A stretch of DNA of 64,000 nucleotides from Gordonia shandongensis DSM 45094 (GCF_000423025.1 NZ_AUHE01000005.1:1-64000); one strand, 5' to 3'. Positions 49,116-60,301 are shown, counted from the first letter of the stretch. Notes: generated from the letters alone by a model not told the origin. Program-made: numbers and translations.

Positions 49116-51245
49116 TCACTTCTCGCCGAGACCCGCCGGCATCGGCAGACCGCAGCGAGCGATCTCGTACTCCGGCACCCGCGAGATGCGGTAGCTGTTG
49201 AAGCCGAACGACTGCCGCAGATTGTGGCGGAACCGCGCGAACGTCCACGTGCCCTTGTACGACGCGAACCGGTCCTGCGTGGCCGGGCACGTCAGCGCCA
49301 CCCGTGCCATCGTCAGCTCGTCACGGTCGATGAACCCCGGGACGGCGTTGGAACCGCCGCTCTCGGCGACCACCCAGAAACTCGGCAGGTTCTTGTCATG
49401 GCCGATCCGCCCGTCGGTGAGCCGCGCCGTATGCGCCGCGAGCGGATACGCCAACCCCATCTGATCCACCACGCGCACGTCGAGCGGCGCGTTCATACTC
49501 GTCATCCCCAGGTTGAGGAAGTACACGGTGGTCTCACGCGGGGCGCCCGGCGGCATCTTCTTCGGCAACGGCGAGACGTACCACTCGTCGTAGTTGGCCG
49601 ACGGCAGCAGGATCCCGCCCTGGCCCTGGCGGTCGGCGATCGCCTCCACCATGGCCCGCATCCGCGGGTAGTCGCGGTAGTCCTCGGCGGTCACCGGGTT
49701 CTCGTTGCCCATGTTGGTCACGTAGAACCGCCGCTCGTCGACGATCCCGTCACGGCCGATGTCCATTCCGGCGTTCGGCAGCACGGTGTCGTGCGCGGCC
49801 ACACCCCACCACACGACGGTCACCCAGCCGCCCACCAGGGCGATGCTCGCGGCGAGCTGTCGGCGGCGGCGCGCGTCGCGCAACGTCGACGGGATCCGCA
49901 CCGGGATCGCCATCACCGGCAGGAGGAGGATGAAGATCGGCGCCAGCAGGACGCGGCCGTGCATGAAGTCGCCGCCCTGACGCAGCCAGTAGAGGCCCAG
50001 GACGAGCCCGGCCACCACGACGGTCACCACCACGGTGTCGGTCGACTGCAGGCGCGCCGAGAAACGCCGCCACCCCGACGTCACCGCCGCCACCGCACCG
50101 CCGGCCGCGGCCGGCTCCGGATCGAGGATCTCGGGCCACTCGTCTCCGGCCGACCCCTTCCGATCGGCGCCCGCGCGCTCCCCCGCGGCCCGCCGCCGAC
50201 CGACGACGGTCACCGCCGCGAGCAGGATCCCCGCGACGATCACGACGATCGTCGGCAGCAACAGCGTGTACGGCGTGTAGAGATTGTCGAGATATGCGGC
50301 CCCCTGACTCCACTTGGAGCCGCTGGCGTCCTTCGCGATGGCCGGATTGGGCACCAGCACCGCGTAATAACCCATTCGGAAGATCTGGTAGCCGACCGGC
50401 AGGGCGCCGGCCACGGCCACCATCGCGACCCGACGGCGCCACCCGATGGGCGAGCAGAACAGCACCAGCAGCACCAGGCCGCCGAGGATCGTGATCTCCG
50501 GCCGGATCAACGGCGCCAGACCGGCGACGAAGACCAACGCATAGAACGCGAGCGTCTCGCGGCGACCGGAACCGACCCCGGCACCGCCCCGGCCGTCGGC
50601 ATCGTCCTGGGCTGGATCCTTGTGGGCCGGATCCTTCTGGGTTGGATCCTTCTGGGTTGGATCCTTGTGGGGCCGCCGGCGTCCCCAGGCGAGGAACATG
50701 CACCACAGTCCGGCGATCCAGAACAGGACGAGCCCGTTCTCGAGCCCCGACGTCGCGAAGTCGCGGGCCGGCGGGATCGCGATGTAGACGATCGCGCCCA
50801 GCGGCAACAGCAGCGTGATGCCGGGGCCCACGATCTGCCTGCCGTACAGGCGCGCCGTGCCGTACATCGCCAACGGGATCGAGGCCACCGACAGGATCAA
50901 CGCCACCCACAGCGCGACGTACTCGGTCTGGTCGGCGCCGGTCACCCAGCTCCAGAACCACAGCAGGTAGGTCCAGGCGGTGGACGTGTTCGCCTCCACC
51001 CGTTCACCCGCGTTGAACACCGGCCCGTTCCCGGCGAGCAGGTTGCGGATCGTCCGCAGCACGATGAGGCCGTCGTCGGCGATCCACCGCCGCTGCCACG
51101 CCCCGATGGCGAACAGCACGGTGACGGCCAACGCTCCGATCGCCCCGCTGGCGACCGGAGCGATCAACCGACGGCGGTCCGGCGCGGTCGGCGTACCCGG
51201 GCCCGCGGGATCGCGACCCGTCTCGGTGTCAGGAGAGCGGGACAT
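49116..51245 (-). CDS. aftB: Terminal arabinosyltransferase AftB
   Basis: 709 residues, GT-C type with about ten membrane segments. The first external loop has the acidic pair in RRWIADDGLIVLRTIRNLL (about residues 57-58). RDFATSGLENGLVLFWIAGL and RQGGDFMHGRVLLAPIFILL are family motifs. The C-terminal domain (about 550-709) is periplasmic. It adds the terminal beta-1,2 arabinofuranose that caps the arabinan for mycolylation. A cytoplasmic loop at about 190-220 holds repeated KDPTQ-like units. The ATG at 51245 overlaps ubiA by 17 bases. Corresponds to Rv3805c. Confidence 0.9.
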   Translation of the reverse strand: MSRSPDTETGRDPAGPGTPTAPDRRRLIAPVASGAIGALAVTVLFAIGAWQRRWIADDGLIVLRTIRNLLAGNGPVFNAGERVEANTSTAWTYLLWFWSWVTGADQTEYVALWVALILSVASIPLAMYGTARLYGRQIVGPGITLLLPLGAIVYIAIPPARDFATSGLENGLVLFWIAGLWCMFLAWGRRRPHKDPTQKDPTQKDPAHKDPAQDDADGRGGAGVGSGRRETLAFYALVFVAGLAPLIRPEITILGGLVLLVLFCSPIGWRRRVAMVAVAGALPVGYQIFRMGYYAVLVPNPAIAKDASGSKWSQGAAYLDNLYTPYTLLLPTIVVIVAGILLAAVTVVGRRRAAGERAGADRKGSAGDEWPEILDPEPAAAGGAVAAVTSGWRRFSARLQSTDTVVVTVVVAGLVLGLYWLRQGGDFMHGRVLLAPIFILLLPVMAIPVRIPSTLRDARRRRQLAASIALVGGWVTVVWWGVAAHDTVLPNAGMDIGRDGIVDERRFYVTNMGNENPVTAEDYRDYPRMRAMVEAIADRQGQGGILLPSANYDEWYVSPLPKKMPPGAPRETTVYFLNLGMTSMNAPLDVRVVDQMGLAYPLAAHTARLTDGRIGHDKNLPSFWVVAESGGSNAVPGFIDRDELTMARVALTCPATQDRFASYKGTWTFARFRHNLRQSFGFNSYRISRVPEYEIARCGLPMPAGLGEK
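50611..50670. repeat. Four 15-base tandem units within aftB
   Basis: Four tandem 15-base units (50611-50625, 50626-50640, 50641-50655, 50656-50670), each close to GTTGGATCCTTCTGG and differing at one to three positions. On the minus strand they encode tandem Lys-Asp-Pro-(Thr/Ala)-(Gln/His) pentapeptides in a cytoplasmic loop of AftB. The 15-base period keeps the reading frame whatever the copy number. Confidence 0.88.
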
Positions 51246-52149
51246 AGACCGCGACACCCACGAGCACCACCCATGCCAATGCCAGGAACTGCAGCACCCG
51301 GTCGCCGAGCGCGATGTCCTCCGGCTCACCCGCCTGGCCGCCGTCGACGTCGACCGCGTATCGCAGGATCGCGACCGTGAACGGCACCATCGAGATCGCG
51401 TAGTAGACGTTCTGCGAGTGGATCTCGTCGAACGCCCACAGTCCGTAGCAGAGGACGACCGCCGTCGCCGACAGCGTCCACACGAACCGCAGGTACGTGG
51501 TGGTGTAGTACTGCAGCGACTTGCGGATCTTCGCTCCGGTCCGTTCGGCGAGCTGCAGTTCGGCGTACCGCTTGCCCGCCGCCATGAACAGCGAACCGAA
51601 CGCCATCACCAGCAGGAACCACTTCGAGAGCGTGATCTCGGCGGCCACGCCGCCGGCGATCGCGCGCAGCAGGAAGCCGGACGACACGATGCAGATGTCG
51701 ACGACCGCCTGGTGCTTGAGTCCGAAGCAGTAACCGAGCTGCACCGCCAGGTACACGCCGATCGCAACGGTGGTCTGCCAGTTCGCGAGATACGCGATCC
51801 CCAGGGACGCCACGGCCAGCACCGCCGCCAGCACGAACGCCAGATTCCGCGGCACCACCCCCGCGGCGATCGGCCGGAAGCGCTTCGTCGGATGCGCGCG
51901 GTCGGCCTCCACGTCGAGCGCGTCGTTGATCAGGTAGATCGACGACGCGACGAGGCAGAACGCGATGAACGCGATGCCGACACCGGCCATCTTGTCGCCG
52001 TCGCGGAGCACGTCGGTGCCCGCGGCCAGCGGTGCGGCCAGCACCAGGACGTTCTTGACCCACTGCCGCGGACGGAGCGCCTTGATCAGGCCCGCAGCCA
52101 GACTCTTAGGCGGACCGGCGACGTCGTGCTCGATCGGCTCCTCGCTCAT
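51229..52149 (-). CDS. ubiA: Decaprenyl-phosphate phosphoribosyltransferase UbiA (Rv3806c type)
   Basis: 306 residues, UbiA prenyltransferase fold with nine predicted helices. The first aspartate motif is NDALDVEADR (about 75-84), preceded by RPRQWVKNVL. The second conserved region near AAGKRYAELQLAERTG supplies the other metal-binding site. It transfers 5-phosphoribose from PRPP to decaprenyl phosphate, the first step to the arabinose donor. I prefer the ATG at 52149, with GAGG 9 bases upstream; GTG 52164 is possible. It lies between PAP2 and aftB in a tightly packed operon. Confidence 0.92.
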   Translation of the reverse strand: MSEEPIEHDVAGPPKSLAAGLIKALRPRQWVKNVLVLAAPLAAGTDVLRDGDKMAGVGIAFIAFCLVASSIYLINDALDVEADRAHPTKRFRPIAAGVVPRNLAFVLAAVLAVASLGIAYLANWQTTVAIGVYLAVQLGYCFGLKHQAVVDICIVSSGFLLRAIAGGVAAEITLSKWFLLVMAFGSLFMAAGKRYAELQLAERTGAKIRKSLQYYTTTYLRFVWTLSATAVVLCYGLWAFDEIHSQNVYYAISMVPFTVAILRYAVDVDGGQAGEPEDIALGDRVLQFLALAWVVLVGVAVYVPLS

Positions 52150-52180
52150 CGGTGCGTTCCTCACTCACTTGAAAAAGTCA

Positions 52181-52750
52181 TCAGTTGCGGGCGGCTCGCG
52201 CGTCGACGGCGACGACGGCACCGGCGGTCAGTGCTCCGACCAGGGCGCCCGCGGCTACATCGGAAGGGTAATGGACGCCGAGGACCAGACGCGAAAGCAG
52301 CATCGGCGGCACGAGCGCGACGGGCAGCCCGATCCGGGCCGACGGCGTCCCCGCGGCCCGGCCCAGCAGGAGCGCCGCGGCCGTCGTCGACGTCGCGTGG
52401 CTCGACGGGAAACTGAGCCTGCTCGGGGTCCCGACCGACACCCGGATGTCCGGATGGCTCGGTCGCCGGCGGCGGACGATCCGTTTGATCACCACCGACG
52501 CCGCGTGGGCGACGAACGCCCCCGCACCCGCCTCCACATACCGGGTTCGGGCGACCCGATCGCCTCGGCGGTGCGCGGCGAGCGCCCCCGCACCCGCCAG
52601 GACGAGCCAGCCCAGGGAGTGCTCCCCGACGTGCGACAGACCGCGCGCGGTCGACAGGACGCCCGGCCGGTCGGCCAACGCGTCCTGGACCGCGACGAGG
52701 ATCGCGTCCTCGCCGACGGCGGCCACCGGTTCAGTCGATTCCGAAGACAT
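52181..52750 (-). CDS. PAP2-family phosphatase, probable decaprenylphosphoryl-5-phosphoribose phosphatase
   Basis: 189 residues, a membrane phosphatase. The three PAP2 motifs are present: KRIVRRRRPSHP, then PSSHAT, then SRLVLGVHYPSDV with the nucleophilic His. It is placed exactly where Rv3807c lies and is proposed to remove the 5-phosphate from the UbiA product, giving decaprenylphosphoryl ribose for DprE1. It overlaps glfT2 by 20 bases and is followed closely by ubiA. The activity is inferred from context. Confidence 0.85.
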   Translation of the reverse strand: MSSESTEPVAAVGEDAILVAVQDALADRPGVLSTARGLSHVGEHSLGWLVLAGAGALAAHRRGDRVARTRYVEAGAGAFVAHAASVVIKRIVRRRRPSHPDIRVSVGTPSRLSFPSSHATSTTAAALLLGRAAGTPSARIGLPVALVPPMLLSRLVLGVHYPSDVAAGALVGALTAGAVVAVDARAARN

Positions 52751-54652
52751 CAGCCCAGCTCTCTGTGCTCACCAGTTCACCGTGCGCATCCCGGTACTCG
52801 ACACGCTTGTCGGCGAACCGAGCGCGCAATTCCTTGAGCAGTGCCGCCGACTCCCGCGCCAGCCCGGTCATGACGTCGCGGTCGCGCTTCCGGTACACCA
52901 CGCCGCGGCCGTCGGCTGTGGTCACGGTGACGCCGTCGACCCGTCCCAGCGAGAACCAGCGCGCCTCGATCGGCGGGTAATTGGCCTGCGGAACGCTGTG
53001 GTGACGCGGATCGGCGGGGCGGGCGTTGTTGACGACCGCGGCGGCCAGCGCCTTGACCTTCGCGAGGGGGCCCCGCGGCTCGTTGACGCCGAGCGCCGTC
53101 GCCTCACCGGTCGTGCCGGGGAGCTCGGTCGCCGACGGCAGGACCACCGCATCCGGATACTCCCTGCGCAGCTGTGCGACCTTGCCGAGGGCCGTCGGCA
53201 GGATGGAGCGGATGTGCTCGGGTCCGGCGAGGAAGTCGCGGATGGCCTCGTTCTGAATCGCCACCGTCGAGTACTCCAGGCACAGCAGGTGCTTGGCCGT
53301 GGCCTTGGCCATCGACGTGAGGATGCCGTCGATGGACCCGTCGGTGTAGATGGACGCGACCACGAGACGGTTGCGCAGGTGGAAGTACGCCTGCCAGTCG
53401 ATGGCGTCGTCCTTGTCGCTCCACGCCATGTGCCAGATCGCGATGCCCGGAACGGTCGCGGTCGGGTATCCGGCGCGGTCGGCGCGCAGCGCGAACTCCC
53501 AGTCGTCCCACTTGATGAACAGGGGCATCGGCAGACCGATGGTCTCGGCGACCTCGCGCGGGATCATGCACATCCACCAGCCGTTGCCTTCGACGTCGAT
53601 GCGCCGGTGGAGGTTCTTGGAGTTGTCCCGGTCGCTCAGGGGATGCTTCGAGAAGTCGTGGTCGTATTCGACGAACGGTGCCGCGGTCCACATGAACCTG
53701 TGCCGGTCGATCACCTCGCCCATGCAGTGCAGGTGACTGCGGTCCTGCAGGTTCAGCATCTGACCGCCGACGAGCATCGGCGACTTCGCGAACCGTGACA
53801 GCGCCAGAGCACGCAGAATCGAGTCGGGCTCGATCATGATGTCGTCGTCCATGTAGAGCACATACGGGCTGTCGGTGAGGCGCAGCGCCTCGTACATGAT
53901 GCGCGCGTATCCGCCCGACCCGCCGAGATTGCCCTGGTCGAAGATGTGCAGGCGGTCACCGAGCCGGTCCGCGGCCGCCGTGTACCCGTCCTGGTCGACC
54001 ACCTTCCGCGTCCCCTGATCGGGCATCAGAACGGCGTCGATCACACCGTCGACCAGCGGATCGGAGGTCAGTGCGGCCAACGCCGCGACGGCGTCGTCGG
54101 GCCGGTTGAACGTGGGGATGCCGACCGTCACCCGTCCCTCACGCGATGCGTCGGGCCGCTCGGTGGCGTACCAGCCGGCCGAGACGATCCGGGTGTCGGT
54201 GTCGGACGTGACGTCGAACCAGATCCAGCCGCCGTCCTCGAACGGCCCCAGGTCGGTGACGAACTCGAACACGCCGACGCCGTCGGCGTCGGGCGTCACC
54301 AGGTCGCCGCCGATCGCGATCCGCGAGCCGTCGATCTTCGAGCGGTACAGGTCCACCCGGGCGCTGCCGCGGAGTTCCACACGCAGCACCACGGAGTTCA
54401 GGACCGACCACCGTCGCCAGTAGGCGGCGGGGAAGGCGTTGAAGTAGGTGGCGAAGCTCACCTCGGAGTTGCCCGCGAGGTCGACGCTCGTGCGGTCCGC
54501 CGAATGCGCGCGCAGCGCGTTGCTCGCCGACTCGACGAGGTAGAGGGAGCGCACGTCGAGCGGCTCGCCGGCGCGCGGGAAGATCACCCGCTGCAGCAGG
54601 CTCACCGCCCGGCTCTCGTCGACGTCCGTCGCTGCGTGTGACACCGCCGTCA

Positions 54653-54653
<1 letters not shown>
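52731..54653 (-). CDS. glfT2: Bifunctional galactofuranosyltransferase GlfT2
   Basis: 640 residues, GT-A fold of family 2. An N-terminal beta domain (about 20-165) precedes the catalytic domain. The donor-metal triad DDD is at 269-271 (YVLYMDDDIMIEP); the acceptor-side catalytic cluster is KWDDWEFALR at 381-390; the metal-binding His is in IAIWHMAW at about 408. NLGGSGGYARIMYEALR is typical. It builds the galactan by adding alternating beta-1,5 and beta-1,6 galactofuranose from UDP-Galf at the inner membrane face. The start codon overlaps the glf stop by one base. Confidence 0.95.
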
Positions 54654-55915
<1,262 letters not shown>

Positions 55916-57562
55916 CTACCGACCGGCGTCGCGCGTCGGGAACCCGAGCTCGGCCACTCCGCCGCCCGCGAGGAAGTCGGTGAGTGCCTCGCCGAACAGG
56001 GCGTGCGCGCCGGTGAGCGGGCTGTAGTAGAGCATCCCGTTCTCGATCACCTGGACCAGTCCGGGCATCCCCTTGCCGTCGGTGATCATCTCGGGTTTCG
56101 CGACGGTGCCCGTCGATCCCTGCGAGTTGGCGCTGCGATCCCTGCTGACGGTGCCGGTGGAGCCGTTGCTGTTGTCACTGCGCTCCCGCGAGACGCGCTT
56201 GGCGGTCAGCGCCTTGGTGCCCTCGGCGATGATCTGCTCGATGACGGGGGTCACCTGGCCGATCACATCGGGCAGACCGACCACGCCCGCGCCCGGGACG
56301 ATCTTGTTGAGGATCGCGTTGAGCGGGCTCAGGTCGAGGAGGTCGCCGGGGCCGCCCGGGGCTTCGGGGCCCACCTGCGGTTTGACGATCTTCGGCATCG
56401 TCTTCTGGCCCTTCACCGAGAACCAGTCGGACTTCAGCTGCAGTTTGGTGCGCGCCTGATCACCGGTCGCCTCGACGGTGCCGCCGGTGCCGCTGACACG
56501 GACCTTGACGACCCGGCCGCCGCCTTCGCCGAGACCGTTGGCCTCGATGACCTCGAAGCTCTTGAGGGCGCCGACGCCGAAGGCCGAGGCGATGCTGCCG
56601 GCACTGACGGTGGCCGACCAGTTGTGGGTCGGTGAGATGGCGTCGCCGGCGTCCTTGACGGCGGGGAACAGTCCGCCCGCGGTGTAGCCGCCGGTGGACG
56701 CGGAGAACTCGGTGAGCGCGGGCTTGCCGTTGAGCAGTCGGATCGCGCCGGCGGTCGCGTCGGCGGCGCGGCTGGTGCGCGGGTCCTCACCCGAGGCGCC
56801 GTGGTACATCTGCGACTGCTGGGTGTTGTCCATCTTGCGGCCCGACGCGAGGCCGGCGACGACGTACGACCGGGCCGCGACGGCCTGTGCCTTGAGTGCC
56901 TCGAACCCGCCGCTGTCGGCCCACGACGGCATGGACTCCTTGGGGATGACGCCCTTGACGTAGTCGTCGACGTGCAGCTTGTTGATGACGCCGCCGGGTC
57001 CGATGCCGATCGCCCCGCGGTACTTCTCGCCGCCGTTGCAGAACGTGAGCAGTTCGCCGTCCGGTCGGTTGGTGCCGGGCGCGATCGGTTCGACGAGCGA
57101 CGCCTGCACGGTCTTGACCACGGCGCCGCCGCATCCGTTGGTGATGGTGGCCGTGTTCCCGGACAGGCTGACCGCCTGTCCGGGAGCGACCTTCTCCGTG
57201 CCGACTCGCATTCCGGCAGCCGCATGAACACTGACCGACTTCTTCTCGCTGAGCGAGACGGTGACGTCGGGGGTGCTCACCTTCCCCGCGGTGGTGTTGC
57301 CGTAGTAGTGCCGCAGGATCCGGTCGGCGGACCAGCCCTGCTTCGCGTAGCCGTACGCACCCCACTGTCCGAGGCCGCGGCCGTGGCCGTGGCCGTGGCC
57401 GTCGAGGGTGATCGGTGAGTCCGCCGCCAGCGTGACGCCGTCGGACGAGAACACACCGGTCGTGGCGGTGACGACACCGCCGATCAGCAGCGCCGGCGTC
57501 AGACCCAGCGCTGCGAAGGTCAGACTCCGCTTCCTGGCACGGCTCGGGCGAACATTGGGCAC
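55916..57562 (-). CDS. SpoIID/LytB-domain secreted protein
   Basis: 548 residues. The N-terminal part has a basic stretch (RARKRSLTF) and hydrophobic segment (about 15-35) typical of a signal. A histidine-rich GHGHGHGRGLGQWGAYGYA, then a SpoIID domain follows: DDYVKGVIPKESMPSW, then LKAQAVAARSYVV and FSASTGGYTAGG. SpoIID domains act on denuded peptidoglycan glycan strands. The C-terminal region has two near-identical units containing NSNGSTGTVSR-like sequence and then an LGFP-like ending (HALFGEALTDFLAGGGVAEL, LGFPTRDAGR), probably for wall binding. GTG 57562 is used; 57592 is a longer alternative. Confidence 0.8.
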   Translation of the reverse strand: MPNVRPSRARKRSLTFAALGLTPALLIGGVVTATTGVFSSDGVTLAADSPITLDGHGHGHGRGLGQWGAYGYAKQGWSADRILRHYYGNTTAGKVSTPDVTVSLSEKKSVSVHAAAGMRVGTEKVAPGQAVSLSGNTATITNGCGGAVVKTVQASLVEPIAPGTNRPDGELLTFCNGGEKYRGAIGIGPGGVINKLHVDDYVKGVIPKESMPSWADSGGFEALKAQAVAARSYVVAGLASGRKMDNTQQSQMYHGASGEDPRTSRAADATAGAIRLLNGKPALTEFSASTGGYTAGGLFPAVKDAGDAISPTHNWSATVSAGSIASAFGVGALKSFEVIEANGLGEGGGRVVKVRVSGTGGTVEATGDQARTKLQLKSDWFSVKGQKTMPKIVKPQVGPEAPGGPGDLLDLSPLNAILNKIVPGAGVVGLPDVIGQVTPVIEQIIAEGTKALTAKRVSRERSDNSNGSTGTVSRDRSANSQGSTGTVAKPEMITDGKGMPGLVQVIENGMLYYSPLTGAHALFGEALTDFLAGGGVAELGFPTRDAGR

Positions 57563-57685
57563 TGCGAACCCCTTCGGGCAGAACCACAGCATGCATGTGG
57601 TCCGTGTGACTAATGGGACTCCTGTGACAGTAGTGACTCAACTGCGCCGGCAACAAGTCCCCGTGGTCACAACCACGTCACGCTT

Positions 57686-58540
57686 TTAGAACCAGCGTTC
57701 GAGTACCGCGGCGACGCCGTCGTCCAGATTCGAGCCGGTGAGCTCATCGGCGGCCGCGTGAGCTGCGGGATCACCGTGCCCCATCGCCACCCCGCGCGAC
57801 GCCCACGCCAGCATCTCCGCATCGTTGGGCATGTCCCCGAACGCGACGACGCGACGGCCGTCGACGTCGGTGTTCGCCGTCAACCACCGGAGCCCGGTCG
57901 CCTTGTGCGTCCCGGGCACCGAGAACTCCAGCAGCCCCGTGTCGATGGAGAACGTGATCTCCGCGCGGTCGCCGACCAGCGGCGCAACGGCGTCGGCCAT
58001 CGCCCGCGAACTCATCCCGGGCATGCGCGCCAACAACTTCACCGCCGGTTCGGCGGCCACCTCGGCCAGACTCACCTCGACGTGATCGGGGTTGAGCCAG
58101 GCGTGGCGATACCCCGGCGTCGCGACGAACGGAGCCGACGCCGCGTCGAAGGCGGTCGCGCCCGCGCGCTCCGACGCCAACCCGCAGCCCGGCAGCGCCT
58201 CCGCGCAGATCGCCGCGATCTGCGCCAGCGTCTCGGGCGTCAACGTCGCCGCGTGCAGGATGCGGTCGGCCGACACGTCGTACACCAGCGCTCCGTTGGC
58301 GCAGACCGCATAGCGCACCGCCGCCGGCGTCTGCGCCAACTGTTCGGTGATCTCCGGGATCCACCGCGGCGGCCGCCCGGTCGCCAACACCAACTCCACC
58401 CCCCGGGACCGTGCGCGGATCAGCGCCTCGATCGTCCGGGCGCTGATCCGGTTGTCGTCGTCGATCAGGGTGCCGTCCACGTCCGACGCGATCAGCGTCG
58501 GAACCTCGGCGCCACCGGACCGGTCCGTCGCGGCCGTCAT
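57686..58540 (-). CDS. HAD-superfamily phosphatase, Cof type
   Basis: 284 residues. Motif I is IASDVDGTLIDDDNRI (about 17-32) with the nucleophile and acid/base Asp; motif II Thr/Ser lies in LATGRPPRW; the Lys of motif III is in LRWLTANTDV or KATGLRW; motif IV is VAFGDMPNDAEMLAWA. An alpha/beta cap typical of Cof proteins spans about 85-190. It probably dephosphorylates small phosphometabolites such as sugar phosphates. It overlaps the upstream acyltransferase by 4 bases (ATGA). Corresponds in place to Rv3813c. Confidence 0.87.
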   Translation of the reverse strand: MTAATDRSGGAEVPTLIASDVDGTLIDDDNRISARTIEALIRARSRGVELVLATGRPPRWIPEITEQLAQTPAAVRYAVCANGALVYDVSADRILHAATLTPETLAQIAAICAEALPGCGLASERAGATAFDAASAPFVATPGYRHAWLNPDHVEVSLAEVAAEPAVKLLARMPGMSSRAMADAVAPLVGDRAEITFSIDTGLLEFSVPGTHKATGLRWLTANTDVDGRRVVAFGDMPNDAEMLAWASRGVAMGHGDPAAHAAADELTGSNLDDGVAAVLERWF

Positions 58541-59361
58541 CCGGCTCGCTTCCGTGCCGCCCGCTGCGCCCGTCGTCGAGCCTTCTCCGCGGCCTCGGCG
58601 TCCTCGATGACGAGGGCCTCGGCGGGCGTCGGCGCCCCGCCGCCCAGCCGGGCCGGCAGCCAGTCGGCGCCCGCCGGCGCATCCGGGTATCCGCTCTGCA
58701 CGCGATGCAGCAGCGCCTCCATCGCCGCCCGGAGCCGCCGCGTCGCCTCCTCCGGGTCGTCGCGCGGCGTCACGTGCAGCGGTTCACCGAAGGCCACGTC
58801 GACGGGGATGCGCGATCGTCCCATCCGCCGTTTGGCACCCTTGGTCCACTGACGCTGCGAACCCCACACGATCGTCGGGATCACCGGGACCCCCGCCTCT
58901 GAGGCCATCCGCACCGCACCCGTCTTGAACTCCTTCAGCTCGAAGCTTCTGCTCAACGTCGACTCCGGATAGACGACGATGATCTCGCCTGCGCGCAGGT
59001 CCGCCACCGCCACGCGGTAGGCCTCACGGCCCGCCGAGCGGTCCACCGGGACGGCCCGCGCGTGCTTCACCAGGAAACGCATGATCCCGACGTCCATCAC
59101 CTCGGATTTGATCAGGAAGCGGCCGCGTCGACCGCGCCGGTACAGGCCGAGGCCCGCCGGCAGGAAATCGACGTAGCTCGTGTGGTTGACCGCGAGCACC
59201 GCGCCACCGCTCGCCGGAACGTTCTCGAGTCCGTCGTAACGCCTGCGGACCCCCTGGACCGTCATGATCGCACCCGCGAGCGCCTCCAGGATCCGGTAGA
59301 CGGGCTCGCCGCCCGACCGGCTGCGTCCGTCCGGCGTCTTCGCATCCTCACCGCCCCGCAT
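58537..59361 (-). CDS. PlsC-type lysophospholipid acyltransferase (first of two)
   Basis: 274 residues of the 1-acyl-glycerol-phosphate acyltransferase family. NHTSYVDFL is the HX4D active site (about 60-68). YPESTLSRSFELKEFKTGAV is the acceptor-binding E-G/S-T-like motif, and PVIPTIVWGSQRQWTKGAKR the third block. A basic Ala/Arg-rich tail ends the protein. It probably acylates lysophosphatidate or a related glycolipid at the inner membrane face. Two bases separate it from the paralogue upstream. Corresponds to the Rv3814c-Rv3816c group. Confidence 0.87.
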   Translation of the reverse strand: MRGGEDAKTPDGRSRSGGEPVYRILEALAGAIMTVQGVRRRYDGLENVPASGGAVLAVNHTSYVDFLPAGLGLYRRGRRGRFLIKSEVMDVGIMRFLVKHARAVPVDRSAGREAYRVAVADLRAGEIIVVYPESTLSRSFELKEFKTGAVRMASEAGVPVIPTIVWGSQRQWTKGAKRRMGRSRIPVDVAFGEPLHVTPRDDPEEATRRLRAAMEALLHRVQSGYPDAPAGADWLPARLGGGAPTPAEALVIEDAEAAEKARRRAQRAARKRAG

Positions 59362-59363
59362 CG

Positions 59364-60134
59364 TCAGTCAGCGTTCTCCCCGGCGTCGCGCTGCGCCCTG
59401 CGCGCCGCTTTCGCCTCGGCGTCCGCGAGGTCCATCGCATCGGCCTCCTCGAGGGTCGGCGCACCGCCGCCGCGTGCCGCCGGCACCCAGAACTCGCCCG
59501 CCGGGTACTCGCCGTACTCGTCCTGCACCCGGGTGAGGGTCGCGCGCATCGACTCCCACAGCCGTGCGGTCAGCTCGGCCGGCGTGCCCTCCGGCGGAAT
59601 CGGCTCGGCCACGGCCACCGAGATCTTGGCTCCCGACCGCCCGAGGTTCCGCGGGTGTCCCTTGGTCCAGATGCGCTGGGCGCCCCACACGATCGTCGGG
59701 ATGATCGGCGCACCGGACTCCAGTGCCATGCGCGCCGCACCCGACTTGAAGCTCTTGAGCTCGAAACTGCGGCTGATGGTCGCCTCGGGGTAGACGCCGA
59801 CCAGCTCACCGCGCTTGAGGTAGTCGACGGCGTCGCGGTAGCTCTGCGCACCGCTGTCGCGGTCGACGGGGATGTGCTTCAGCGACCGCATGATCGGGCC
59901 GCCGAACCGGTTGTCGAAGACCTCCTTCTTGGCCATGAACCGGACGTACCGACGCCCCTGCAGGAATGCCGGGATCCCCGCGAACGTGAAGTCGAGGTAG
60001 CCGGTGTGGTTGAAGGCCACCACCCCCGGCCCGTCGACGGGCACGTTCTCGACGCCCGAGATGTCGAACGAGAGGCCCTGGGCGAGCCAGAGCAGACGGG
60101 CGGTGGAGACGACTCCGGCATACACGGGTTCCAT
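59364..60134 (-). CDS. PlsC-type lysophospholipid acyltransferase (second)
   Basis: 256 residues, clearly paralogous to the adjacent gene. The active-site motif is NHTGYLDFTF, the acceptor motif YPEATISRSFELKSFKSGAA, and the third block PIIPTIVWGAQRIWTKGHPR. N-terminal hydrophobic residues (VYAGVVSTARLLWLAQG) may attach it to the membrane. It heads the run of two acyltransferases and the HAD phosphatase on the minus strand. The tandem arose by duplication; the shared residues are spread over the whole length. Confidence 0.87.
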   Translation of the reverse strand: MEPVYAGVVSTARLLWLAQGLSFDISGVENVPVDGPGVVAFNHTGYLDFTFAGIPAFLQGRRYVRFMAKKEVFDNRFGGPIMRSLKHIPVDRDSGAQSYRDAVDYLKRGELVGVYPEATISRSFELKSFKSGAARMALESGAPIIPTIVWGAQRIWTKGHPRNLGRSGAKISVAVAEPIPPEGTPAELTARLWESMRATLTRVQDEYGEYPAGEFWVPAARGGGAPTLEEADAMDLADAEAKAARRAQRDAGENAD

Positions 60135-60301
60135 ACCTGGAGAGCTTAATCACTCCCGGCGACATCGCATGGGGTCCATTCCGGGGCACCGGCGATAATG
60201 TGGAGGCTGTTCGCCCGCACCCGGTGCGAACGATCCGGGGCGACCGCCCGCCGCTCCGCGTCGACTCGTCACCGCGACACCACCCGTGAAAGGCAGCCCT
60301 C

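Noticed and set aside
57563-57685. c-di-AMP (ydaO-type) riboswitch before the SpoIID gene
   Set aside because: The leader is short and I could not see the conserved core of that riboswitch.
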